DNA from: G963704535 sp963704535
GTDB taxonomy: Bacteria; Chloroflexota; Chloroflexia; Chloroflexales; Roseiflexaceae
Assembly: GCA_963704535.1 (NCBI GenBank)
Contig: OY969916.1
Coordinates: 5,394,001-5,458,000, forward strand
Length of the DNA: 64,000 nt
Direction of reading: 5' to 3'
The notes under the pieces: model-generated
Told to the model about the DNA's origin: nothing
The model's input: the letters and a program-made list of their open reading frames with translations, nothing else
The model's database searches: none
Made by a program: the position numbers and the translations under genes
Shown: positions 26,619-34,561 of the stretch, piece after piece
How positions within the stretch are numbered: position 1 is the first letter of the stretch
How the letters are laid out: each line of letters opens with the position of its first letter

Positions 26619-27980
26619 ATGAACATTACCCCAGGCATCTTCAAGGCCTACGACATCCGCGGCATCTACCCGACCGAGCTGAACGAGGAGGGCGCCTATG
26701 CGATCGGGCGCGCGTTCGTGACCTTCCTCAAGGTCGAGCAGGTGATCGTTGGGCGTGATATGCGCCTGTCGGGGCCACAGATCTTCGAGGCGGTCACACG
26801 GGGGATTATGGAGCAAGGCGCCGATGTGATCAACATTGGCATGGTCAGTACCGACCAGTTCTATTTCGCCTGCTCCCAGCTCAAGCTCCCCGGCGTGATG
26901 GTGACGGCCTCGCATAACCCCAAAGCCTATAACGGCTTCAAGATGGTGCGCCGGATGCCGTACCTACTCAGCGGCAGCGAGGGCATCCAGGACCTGCGCC
27001 GGATCGTCGAGACCGACGCCTACGCGCCCGCCTCGCGCAAGGGCAGCATGACCACGGAAGACCTGACCGACCGCTTCGTCGACGCGGTGCTGGGCCTGAT
27101 CGATGTGTCGGCGCTCAAGGAGCGAACGCAAGGCTCGCCGCTGCGCGTGATCGCCGACACCGGCAACGGCATGGTCGGCCCAATCCTCCAGAAGATCTAC
27201 GCCCGCCTGCCGGTTGAGCTGATCGGCATGTACCTGGACCCAGACGGCAGCCTGCCCAACCACGGGCTGGACCCACTCCAGCCGGAGAACCGCGCCGAAC
27301 TCGAGCGCCGGGTCGTCGAGGAGCGCGCCGACGTCGGCTTCGCCTTCGACGGCGACGGCGACCGCTTCTTCACGATCGACGACCGCGGCCAGTTCGTCGC
27401 TGGCGACTACCTGACGGCGCTGTTGGGCCGCTACCTGCTGCACAAGCAGCCCGGCAGCAAGATCGTCTATGACGTGCGGGGCTCCTGGGCGGTGCCGGAA
27501 CTGGTCACGCAGACCGGCGGCATCCCGCTGATGGAGCGGGTCGGCCACGCCTTCATCAAGCGCCGCATGGCCGATGAGGACGCGCTATTCGGCGGCGAGG
27601 TGACAGGCCACTACTACTTCCGCGACTTCAACTTCGCCGACTCGGGCATCATCCCGTCGCTGCTGATCCTGGAGATGCTCGCGACCGACGGGGCGCGGCT
27701 GTCGGAGCTGCTCGCGCCGCTTGAGGCGAAGTACTTTATCTCCGGCGAGATCAACTCGACGGTGGCCGACGGCAAGGCCAAGATGGAGCAGCTGGCCCAG
27801 CGCTACGCCGACGGCAAGGTCGAGCGCATGGATGGCGTCTCGGTGAGCTACGACACCTGGCACTTCAATGTTCGCGGCTCAAACACCGAGCCGCTGCTGC
27901 GCCTGAACCTGGAGTCGGTCGCCAGCCCCGAGGAGATGCAGCAGCGGCGCGACGAGGTGCTGGGCTTGATTCGTGGGTAA
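26619..27980 (+). CDS. manB: Phosphomannomutase/phosphoglucomutase
   Basis: 453 residues. AAGGAGGAACC before the ATG at 26619 fixes the start; upstream in-frame sequence is MITE. Motifs in order: YDIRG (11-15), catalytic phosphoserine loop TASHNPKAYNG (Ser98), metal loop DGDGDR (244-249), sugar-binding GGEVTGHYYF (325-334), and phosphate-binding RGSNTEPLLRL near the C-terminus. It interconverts mannose- or glucose-6-phosphate and the 1-phosphate in the cytoplasm for glycan precursors. The ManB label is by family; substrate preference cannot be told. It is followed by a family B MITE. Confidence 0.92.
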   Translation: MNITPGIFKAYDIRGIYPTELNEEGAYAIGRAFVTFLKVEQVIVGRDMRLSGPQIFEAVTRGIMEQGADVINIGMVSTDQFYFACSQLKLPGVMVTASHNPKAYNGFKMVRRMPYLLSGSEGIQDLRRIVETDAYAPASRKGSMTTEDLTDRFVDAVLGLIDVSALKERTQGSPLRVIADTGNGMVGPILQKIYARLPVELIGMYLDPDGSLPNHGLDPLQPENRAELERRVVEERADVGFAFDGDGDRFFTIDDRGQFVAGDYLTALLGRYLLHKQPGSKIVYDVRGSWAVPELVTQTGGIPLMERVGHAFIKRRMADEDALFGGEVTGHYYFRDFNFADSGIIPSLLILEMLATDGARLSELLAPLEAKYFISGEINSTVADGKAKMEQLAQRYADGKVERMDGVSVSYDTWHFNVRGSNTEPLLRLNLESVASPEEMQQRRDEVLGLIRG

Positions 27981-27984
27981 GGCT

Positions 27985-28080
27985 GTTTGAAAAGGGGGAG
28001 TTTGAGGGGGCCGCCCCTCAAGAATCCCCCTTTCCACCACGGACTACGAGCGACAAATCAACCTTTCAGACAGTCTCCAA
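27985..28080. mobile_element. MITE family B, long form
   Basis: Left end GGCTGTTTGAAAAGGGGGAG and right end CCTTTCAGACAGTCTCC are inverted repeats; the core is TTTGAGGGGGCCGCCCCTCA. It differs from 50477-50578 at a few bases only. Confidence 0.85.
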
Positions 28081-28089
28081 GCATAACGG

Positions 28090-28773
28090 CTACCAGACAT
28101 ACGGGATGAGTCGATACTTCACCTGAGTTCTATAAGCCGCATAGCCAGGTAATTTCGCCAGCAGCGTGCGTTCCTCCAGCGTGGCGCGCCGCGCCAGCAT
28201 GAGGATAAACATCGCCCCCACCAGCACGCCGGACCAGGAGCCGAGCAGGAGCGACGTGCCCACCACAAAGACCACAATGGCGGCATACATCGGATGCCGC
28301 ACGTAGTGGTACGGTCCCGTGGCGACCACTTGGTGCCCGCGTTCCTGCTGAATACGGACGACCGGAGACAGGTAGGTATTTTCCCGAAACGTCAGGAACA
28401 AGAGGGCAAACGAGCCGACCAGGATGAATGTACCAATGACTTGCAGCCAGAGTGGCACGGGCGACCAGTGCAAGCGCGTCGCATCGAACGACAGGAAACT
28501 CAACCACGCAAAGCAGAAGAGCATGAGTAGGGGAAACAGCACCTTATCCCATCCTTGTTGATCGGATGTACGCAAGCGCATACGTTCCTGGAGCAATGCC
28601 GGATTGTGCCGCATGAGCCAGAACGTGATGGCAAGATAGAAACCAAAGAACAGCGTGAGAAACATCCAACCGGCACCCCAAGCGAGGGTGCCCGCTGGAA
28701 GGAACAGGGCCAGGGCGAACAACACAAAAAAGCCGACGAATTGGCCGATCATCTGTTTGAGCATGCCATGCAT
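28090..28773 (-). CDS. ICMT/PEMT-like membrane methyltransferase
   Basis: 227 residues from the ATG at 28773 (GAGG upstream; an earlier ATG at 28839 is possible). About five membrane helices; the C-terminal signature VATGPYHYVRHPMYAA followed by EERTLLAKLPGYAAYRTQVKYRLIP matches isoprenylcysteine carboxyl methyltransferase-like and phospholipid methyltransferase proteins, whose SAM site is formed by the RHPxY and EE motifs. The bacterial substrate is unknown. A strong promoter with a palindromic operator lies upstream, implying regulated expression. Confidence 0.85.
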   Translation of the reverse strand: MHGMLKQMIGQFVGFFVLFALALFLPAGTLAWGAGWMFLTLFFGFYLAITFWLMRHNPALLQERMRLRTSDQQGWDKVLFPLLMLFCFAWLSFLSFDATRLHWSPVPLWLQVIGTFILVGSFALLFLTFRENTYLSPVVRIQQERGHQVVATGPYHYVRHPMYAAIVVFVVGTSLLLGSWSGVLVGAMFILMLARRATLEERTLLAKLPGYAAYRTQVKYRLIPYVW

Positions 28774-28876
28774 AGATAGCCTACCTCGCTTCATTGACGG
28801 GAAACAGTGCGCACTGCCAGGCGATTGATGGCAGCGCACAGTTTCAAGATCATCTCGTATTGGTAAGACGAAATAT

Positions 28877-28922
28877 ATATTTAGCCAATACTAAATATAC
28901 AGGAATATGATGACCTTGTCAA
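28877..28922 (-). promoter_or_regulatory. Promoter with palindromic operator for the methyltransferase gene
   Basis: On the minus strand, TTGACA (28922-28917), 17-bp spacer and TATATT (28899-28894). ATATTTAG-N6-CTAAATAT (28877-28898) is a perfect palindrome that overlaps the -10, as a repressor site would. Confidence 0.7.
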
Positions 28923-29002
28923 TCGGTCGGAAGGGCGAGGACGATGGTTGAAGCACGCGCGAAGCTAGATGTCATCGCGCTGGATAGCGGAGTCGGCAGC
29001 TA

Positions 29003-29096
29003 TATAGCATTCCTAAATGAGTTGTAAAAGGGGGGTGTGGGGGAAGCCCCCATAGAAAAGCCCACCCACTTTTACAACTCAAATAGGTTTACTATA
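29003..29096. mobile_element. MITE family C copy supplying a stop codon
   Basis: TATAGCATTCCTA at 29003 and the inverse-like TAGGTTTACTATA at 29084-29096 enclose one GTGTGGGGGAAGCCCCC unit. The TAG in the right end is the stop codon of the ClbS-like gene. Confidence 0.85.
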
Positions 29097-29583
29097 GCAG
29101 CATTAACAATTTTTCAAGATGCTCTTGATGATGGTCGTAAGAACCCAGGAGAACGAGACAGAGAGGGTGCCCTTTCAGCCAGGGGTATTTTCCCGCGTCT
29201 AACAGATCCCTTTCAGAGATCCCCTCCGCAGCTTCCAGGAAGCGTTGAAATCCTGCTCTCCAATCTTGATACACGCTCGACCAGGGCTGGTCACGGTAGG
29301 ATTCATAAATCCAGGCATTGACGGGATCGGTATTTTCTTCCGCCTCCGGGTCTAACTCCGCAGGCCAGTTGGGAAACTCGGGTTCCCGATCGAGCAGAGC
29401 GGCTTCCAGCCGTGCGATGGAACGCTGCTGCCAAGCCATCATGTGAGCGATGACATCCTTAATCGGTAGCTCGGAAGGCAGAAGTGAGGTGGTGATTTGC
29501 TCCTCATTCATGCCGGCAAGCAGTTCTTCCCACCGATTGAACTCCTCGTTCAGCGCTGCCAGGATATGTTGCTTCATGTTCAT
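29092..29583 (-). CDS. ClbS/DfsB-like four-helix bundle protein
   Basis: 163 residues, mostly helical. MKQHILAALNEEFNRWEELL, ELPIKDVIAHMMAWQQRSIARL, WAGFQRF-like and GKYPWLKGHPLCLVLLGSYDHHQEHLEKL match the DUF1706/ClbS-DfsB group in the DinB superfamily. ClbS itself hydrolyses the cyclopropane warhead of colibactin and protects its host; most relatives are uncharacterised. It starts 25 bp after the CHAT gene with AGGAG upstream, so it is the third gene of the Roc-CHAT operon. Its stop codon lies in the adjacent MITE end. Confidence 0.8.
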   Translation of the reverse strand: MNMKQHILAALNEEFNRWEELLAGMNEEQITTSLLPSELPIKDVIAHMMAWQQRSIARLEAALLDREPEFPNWPAELDPEAEENTDPVNAWIYESYRDQPWSSVYQDWRAGFQRFLEAAEGISERDLLDAGKYPWLKGHPLCLVLLGSYDHHQEHLEKLLMLL

Positions 29584-29608
29584 GATCTTCTCCTAATCAA
29601 CTTCACTA

Positions 29609-31021
29609 TCAGAACACATTCCCATCTTCCGCGCGCATATACAGGACCGGGGTAGCAAACTCGCGATTATCAAGACCCAACTCCTGCGACACGGCGTTGC
29701 GTGCCGACTGCGTGGCCCAGTCGATCGGTTTACGAGCAGCGACAGACGTGTAAAAGTCTTCCAAAAAAATCTTGGCGGTTTGAATAAGGACTTTGTACTG
29801 CATGGAGAGAACGGCAGGCATACCACGCTGAACCAACTTGGGCGCGATACCTAAAAAGCCTTGCGGATCGTCGCTCTTGGCGCTCTCGCAGGTCGCCAGG
29901 TTGATCAGTCCCAGGTGATCATCGTATCCCAGGTACAGATTGGCGAATCGTTCGTCGTCCACCAGCCATGTTTCGCCAATTTCCTCATCCACCAACGCCA
30001 GATAACCCTTGCCATCTTTGTAGATGCCATGGCCGACGAACTGGATAATGTCCGGTTTTCGCTGGAGCAGGGCGTTGCGAATTTCTTTGCGCGTCGCCCG
30101 TTTGACAGTCTGCAAGGTCATTTGCCCGCTTGCGAAAGGCCCCGCGAGCGCACCGTTGATGATCGCTTCCCATTCGTCCGGCGGGAGCCGGGTCTGGTCG
30201 GTGGGGTCGGCGATAATGGCCAGCATATGCAGCGGTCCTTCGCGGCGGCGCACCCGCTCGGGCGGCAAAGGCAGATTCAGGTACCGAGAGAGCACAGTAG
30301 CCGGGTTAATCGCCAAGAAGTAATCGCCCTGAGTCCGGTAGAGAAATTCCAGCGGCAGGCTGGCGATGCTCTCGGCTTCGATCCGCAATCGCAGCCGCAT
30401 CCTGGCTTTCTCCAGCCGGGCGCGCGCTTCGGTCTGGTGGAAATGGGTGTGAATGTCACCCTGGAAAAGCCAGCTATACAGCTTCTGCCCTACTTGCTTG
30501 AGCAAATCGGCATCGGTTGCGCGCTTTTCTATTAAATTCAGCGATAACCGAATGTCGCCGGGTACCTGGGTCGAGATGTCGGCAGTGGCCTGGCCCTCGG
30601 GTGAATTGGCTATGGTATGACCATTGGGCGCAATGTGCAGATCGAAATCAATATACTGTTCCAAATCTCCAGAAAGATTTTGAGTTCTCTCCCGGATTTC
30701 CCTCTGCTCTTCCTTTGCTTGTGCGCCTGACCTTATCTTTTTCCTTTCCAAATCTCCAGAAAGATTTTGAGTTCTCTCCCGGATTTCCCTCTGCTCTTCC
30801 TTTGCTTGTGCGCTTGACCTTGTCTTTTCCAACTCATTAATGTAGGAAACAAGAGAGTTAATAGTATTTTTGATTTCGTCAATTTCAATCTGAACATATG
30901 GAGGCACATGCAATCCAAACTTAGCTGCCCGTAGCTCTAGCACACGAAGGACCCTTTTATGCTCACGAATTAACTGCCAATTATGGGCAATGTCTTCCTC
31001 GAGATCGCTGTTGGAATCCAT
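29609..31021 (-). CDS. CHAT-domain (caspase-like) protease
   Basis: 470 residues. A helical N-terminus (about 1-65) resembles an effector-associated adaptor region; a coiled-coil segment of about 28 residues (AKEEQREIRERTQNLSGDLE) is present twice at about 73-92 and 102-121, encoded by two nearly identical DNA copies. Then comes the CHAT domain with catalytic His331 in QFVGHG and Cys378 in LATCES. Bacterial CHAT proteases are effectors in conflict systems, often activated by an NTPase. The gene begins 17 bp after the Roc gene with GAGGAAGAG upstream, showing joint expression. Confidence 0.88.
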   Translation of the reverse strand: MDSNSDLEEDIAHNWQLIREHKRVLRVLELRAAKFGLHVPPYVQIEIDEIKNTINSLVSYINELEKTRSSAQAKEEQREIRERTQNLSGDLERKKIRSGAQAKEEQREIRERTQNLSGDLEQYIDFDLHIAPNGHTIANSPEGQATADISTQVPGDIRLSLNLIEKRATDADLLKQVGQKLYSWLFQGDIHTHFHQTEARARLEKARMRLRLRIEAESIASLPLEFLYRTQGDYFLAINPATVLSRYLNLPLPPERVRRREGPLHMLAIIADPTDQTRLPPDEWEAIINGALAGPFASGQMTLQTVKRATRKEIRNALLQRKPDIIQFVGHGIYKDGKGYLALVDEEIGETWLVDDERFANLYLGYDDHLGLINLATCESAKSDDPQGFLGIAPKLVQRGMPAVLSMQYKVLIQTAKIFLEDFYTSVAARKPIDWATQSARNAVSQELGLDNREFATPVLYMRAEDGNVF

Positions 31022-31037
31022 CTCTTCCTCGTTAATA

Positions 31038-33755
31038 TTAGGATAGATACGTCACATTATAGGTGGGTTTGGCGCATTGTAAAGGGGTGAGTTGAGATGA
31101 AAGCGGTACAGCCCAATTGCGCCGGTAGCCTTTGACCTTTGTCAGTTGCACTTCGTAGGCGCTACGCAAGCGCGCCGCCGCTTCTTCGCGTTGCAGCCAC
31201 GGCGACGCGCCAAGGCCGATGCTTTGCGGCTTGTCGAAATCGGGCAGCGTGACTTTGTCGCCGCACTCATCACAGAACATGAACGGCTTGCGCTCGCGCA
31301 CGCGCTCGATCACGGTAGCGCGCTTTTGTTGATGTCGATTGGCGCAAACGACAGGCGGGAACGGCGTTACCTCCACATCGCGCTGATACAGGAACTGCTC
31401 GAACAATTCCTGAAACTTGTCGCGCCCGCCGCCAGGTATCCGGTCGCCGTAATACAGCACCAACTCAAGCTCGCCCTGGCGGTCTTCGATCAGGCGGAAG
31501 CCGCAGATTTGGCCCTCATCCATTTCGTATTGCGCCTGGTTCTGCCACTGGTTGATGCGGGTGAACGAGGGCGTGTAGCCGAGCAAGACCACCAGCGAGG
31601 CATACAGGTTTTCCACCCGCCCACGCACCACGTAGGAGATGTCGTCGGTTGCGGGCAGGTCATCCTTCAAAGGGCGCTTTTGCTTGATCAGGCCGGGGAA
31701 GATCAGCAAGGTCTCGTCGCCCAATGTCTCACGGAAGCAGATGTTGTGCTGCAAGAAGCGCAGGATGGCGGCGTCGAGCAAGATCTGGCTTTCGGCCGGC
31801 GCTAGGCCCACGAGCTCGTCGAACGGATACGTGCCCTGCAAGAGTTCGGTCTCGCTCACGGCGCCCAATTCGCGCGGATGTTTGTCGGCCAGCAACACGA
31901 TCGATGAGGCCAGCGTCACCAGCAACTCGGGCGTGAGCAGGATGTGTTGCTCGCCGGCCGAGCTGTGCAGGACGGCGACGTAGCCGTGCGTTTCCAGGTG
32001 CCCCACCGCCGTCATCATCTCGGCATCGGTGAAGCGCCAGTCACGATCGGTCGCCTGGAGTTGCTCGCGCAAGGCAAGCGGGCCGACCAGCACGCCTTCG
32101 CGGTCGGGCTTTTCTTTGAGCGTCAGCACGTAGTCTTTGATGCGCTTGAAGGTGACGGTCGTCACCGTCGCCGTCATCTCCTCCCACGGGATCTGCGCCT
32201 TGAGCGTTTCCAGCAGCGCCTCCAGCCCTTCGCCGCTCATGGCACTGGTGCTGAGGTAGCCACCGTAAATGCCGTAGCGCTGGCAGAACTGTTCCAGTTC
32301 CTGTTGCGAGAGGGCCGGCGCACCGCGATCCACCCGTGCGCCCACCAGCACGGTCGGCGGCAGTTGGCCCTTGCCCTTGAGCTGCTCCAGCCAGAACTGC
32401 ACACCCTTGAGCGGCTCCTGTCGATTGCTGGGGTCGAACAGCACCAGCGCGGCGGCGACGTTCTCCAGGAAGATCGAGTGGATTTGCCGATAGACGTGCT
32501 GACCCGCCAGATCCCACAGCACCGCTTCGCACTCGGTGCCATCTTTGCGCTTGAGGCCGAGCTGTGAGATCGGCCAGAACTGCTGACCGTGCGTGGAGGC
32601 GTGCTCCTTGAACTCGCCATGCGCCAGCCGCCAGCCCAGCCCGGTTTTGCCCACACCCGAATCACCGACCAGGACGAGTTTGGCGGTGGTGTAGTGGACG
32701 CTCGCCTGTGCCTGGCTGAGCAGCAGCGCTTCGTCCAGCTCCCAGATGCGGATGATGGTGTCTTTTTCTCCCAGCGTTGCCAGCACAGGCAGTCGGGGGT
32801 GAAAAGCGATGCCAGCCCAGTTGCTGCCTTGTTCAGCACTCTCGGGAATTACTGCTAGTTCCGTCCAAGAATCCGTGCGCCAAAGGCGGACAGTGTTATC
32901 CCAAGATTTGGAGGCTAAAAGCTGGTTATCAGCAGAAAATGGGATGCTAAAAACAGCACCGGTATGCGCTTCCAGCGTCTGCAAATGCTTGCCGCTGACG
33001 GCGTCCCACAGGCGGATTGTTTGGTCACTCGAAGCCGAGGCGAGGCGCTGACCATCCGGCGACCATGTCACGCTAAGAACAATTTCGATTTGCTCTTCCA
33101 GTGTCTGCAAATGCTTACCGCTGACGGCGTCCCACAGGCGGATTGTTTGGTCACTCGAAGCCGAGGCGAGGCGCTGACCGTCCGGCGACCACGCCACGCC
33201 ATAAACTCCATTGGTATGCTCTTCCAGAGATTGCAAATGCTCGCCGCTGGTTGCGTCCCACAGGCGGATTGTTTGGTCATCCGAAGCCGAGGCGAGGCGC
33301 TGACCGTCCGGCGACCACGCCACGCTTACGACCCCTTTGGTATGTCCTTCCAGCATTTGCAGCTGTTTGCCGCTGGCCGCATCCCATAGGCGGACGGTTT
33401 CATCACCTGAAGCCGAAGCGAGACGCTGACCATCCAGCGACCACGCCACACCTCTGACGGACCAAGTATGCCCCTGCAAGGTGTGCACACACTCTCCGCT
33501 GCGCGCATCCCAGATACGAATGGTTTTATCATAGGAAGGCGAGGCGAGGTATGCGCCATCCGGCGACCAAGCGATGCGGGCTATATACCCTGTATGCCCG
33601 CGCAAGACTTGACGCAGGGTGAGGCCGGGCACGGGAGAGCCACCGATTTCGGTGAAGTCTTTGGCCTTCCGCTCTTCCTGCTCAGGCGGCGCCAGGGGCG
33701 GCGGGGATTCGGGTTCAGGAACAGGTTGTGTTCGTCTAGATTTTCGTTTGCTCAT
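31038..33755 (-). CDS. WD40-Roc GTPase (ROCO-like) receptor protein
   Basis: 905 residues from the ATG at 33755. Seven WD40 repeats (about 45-342) form one propeller; repeats 3-5 are nearly identical (SPDGQRLASASSDQTIRLWD). A Roc-type GTPase follows: P-loop GDSGVGKT (364-371), WDLAGQ (G3, about 414-419) and GARVDRG in the G4 position in place of NKxD. Then a COR-like helical region and a C-terminal zinc-binding segment (CANRH...CDECG at about 828). The architecture is that of a signal-sensing switch: propeller for recognition, GTPase for state. It leads the operon with the CHAT protease and ClbS-like gene. Confidence 0.88.
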   Translation of the reverse strand: MSKRKSRRTQPVPEPESPPPLAPPEQEERKAKDFTEIGGSPVPGLTLRQVLRGHTGYIARIAWSPDGAYLASPSYDKTIRIWDARSGECVHTLQGHTWSVRGVAWSLDGQRLASASGDETVRLWDAASGKQLQMLEGHTKGVVSVAWSPDGQRLASASDDQTIRLWDATSGEHLQSLEEHTNGVYGVAWSPDGQRLASASSDQTIRLWDAVSGKHLQTLEEQIEIVLSVTWSPDGQRLASASSDQTIRLWDAVSGKHLQTLEAHTGAVFSIPFSADNQLLASKSWDNTVRLWRTDSWTELAVIPESAEQGSNWAGIAFHPRLPVLATLGEKDTIIRIWELDEALLLSQAQASVHYTTAKLVLVGDSGVGKTGLGWRLAHGEFKEHASTHGQQFWPISQLGLKRKDGTECEAVLWDLAGQHVYRQIHSIFLENVAAALVLFDPSNRQEPLKGVQFWLEQLKGKGQLPPTVLVGARVDRGAPALSQQELEQFCQRYGIYGGYLSTSAMSGEGLEALLETLKAQIPWEEMTATVTTVTFKRIKDYVLTLKEKPDREGVLVGPLALREQLQATDRDWRFTDAEMMTAVGHLETHGYVAVLHSSAGEQHILLTPELLVTLASSIVLLADKHPRELGAVSETELLQGTYPFDELVGLAPAESQILLDAAILRFLQHNICFRETLGDETLLIFPGLIKQKRPLKDDLPATDDISYVVRGRVENLYASLVVLLGYTPSFTRINQWQNQAQYEMDEGQICGFRLIEDRQGELELVLYYGDRIPGGGRDKFQELFEQFLYQRDVEVTPFPPVVCANRHQQKRATVIERVRERKPFMFCDECGDKVTLPDFDKPQSIGLGASPWLQREEAAARLRSAYEVQLTKVKGYRRNWAVPLSSQLTPLQCAKPTYNVTYLS

Positions 33756-34073
33756 GTACGTTGCTCCGCGGATGCGTGCGCTGCAATCCAGGTACGCAGG
33801 CGTGCTTCCCACGTCGGTTCGTCCGCAAAACATGCAGCAACCCAGGCGTATCGTCGATCAATGTGCCAGGGTTACGTCAAAGTCAAGGGTGCTAAGGCTA
33901 CCGGCTACTGGATGTTGTTCAACATTGCTCGAACACTTCTCTCGCTTGCTGCGCTCCCTGGCTCCCTCGTGATGCCAGTATGCGAACGGCGTCACCGCTT
34001 TGCCGAGCCATTCGCTGCTGTCACACCGCCACCTGTTACCTTCGGATACACTGCCGCTATCGTTACCCTGCCG
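33756..34073. other. Region without a clear gene
   Basis: Upstream of the Roc gene. Short open frames exist but none shows a recognisable domain; a plus-strand stretch around 33865-34010 could be decayed coding sequence. No promoter matches the consensus convincingly. Confidence 0.4.
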
Positions 34074-34282
34074 CATGTCCCCTGTTGACATGCCATTTGT
34101 CCCCTTTACTCTGTGACATGTCCCCTTTTGACATGCCATTTGTCCCCTTTACTCTGCCGCATGTCCCCTCTTGACATGTCATTTCTCACCTTTACTCTGC
34201 CGCATGTCCCCCTTGACATGTCATTTCTCACCTTTACTCTGCCACATGTCCCCTCTTGACATGCCATTTGTCCCCTTTATAC
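34074..34282. repeat. Tandem array of about five 43-bp units
   Basis: Units of the form CATGTCCCCTCTTGACATG, CATTTGTCCCCTTTACTCTG, with variants CATTTCTCACCTTTACTCTG. AT-rich relative to flanks; no coding content. Confidence 0.85.
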
Positions 34283-34440
34283 CGGCGTTTGTCCTTCGCC
34301 GCCGTGCCCGATGCGATTGGCCTCCAGGGCCACGTACCAGCGCCACTGGGCTTCATCGAGCCGGCTGAACAAGAGATCCTTACGAGCACATAGGACTTCG
34401 GCATAGCGCTGGCTGTCTGCGGCGAGACACCGGCGTGAGC
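34277..34440 (-). pseudogene. Fragment of an ISAzo13-like transposase N-terminus
   Basis: The minus strand reads LCARKDLLFSRLDEAQWRWY, VALEANRIGHGGE and then a stop, resembling the start of ISAzo13-type transposases (LxERQRRLxAAxEAxxLGRGG). Only this fragment remains; the rest is replaced by the 43-bp repeats. Confidence 0.4.
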
Positions 34441-34561
34441 ATTGTGAAGAACACAACAAAGCGCTCACAATGTTTCGTAGCGATGTTTCCTTGAGCCAGC
34501 GCCTGCTGATTGTAACATAACGTGAGAGGCACGGGAAGAATACGTATCAAAAGACAATGAG

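Noticed and set aside
34074..34282. Possible CRISPR array from 43-bp periodicity
   Set aside because: The whole unit repeats; there are no variable spacers.
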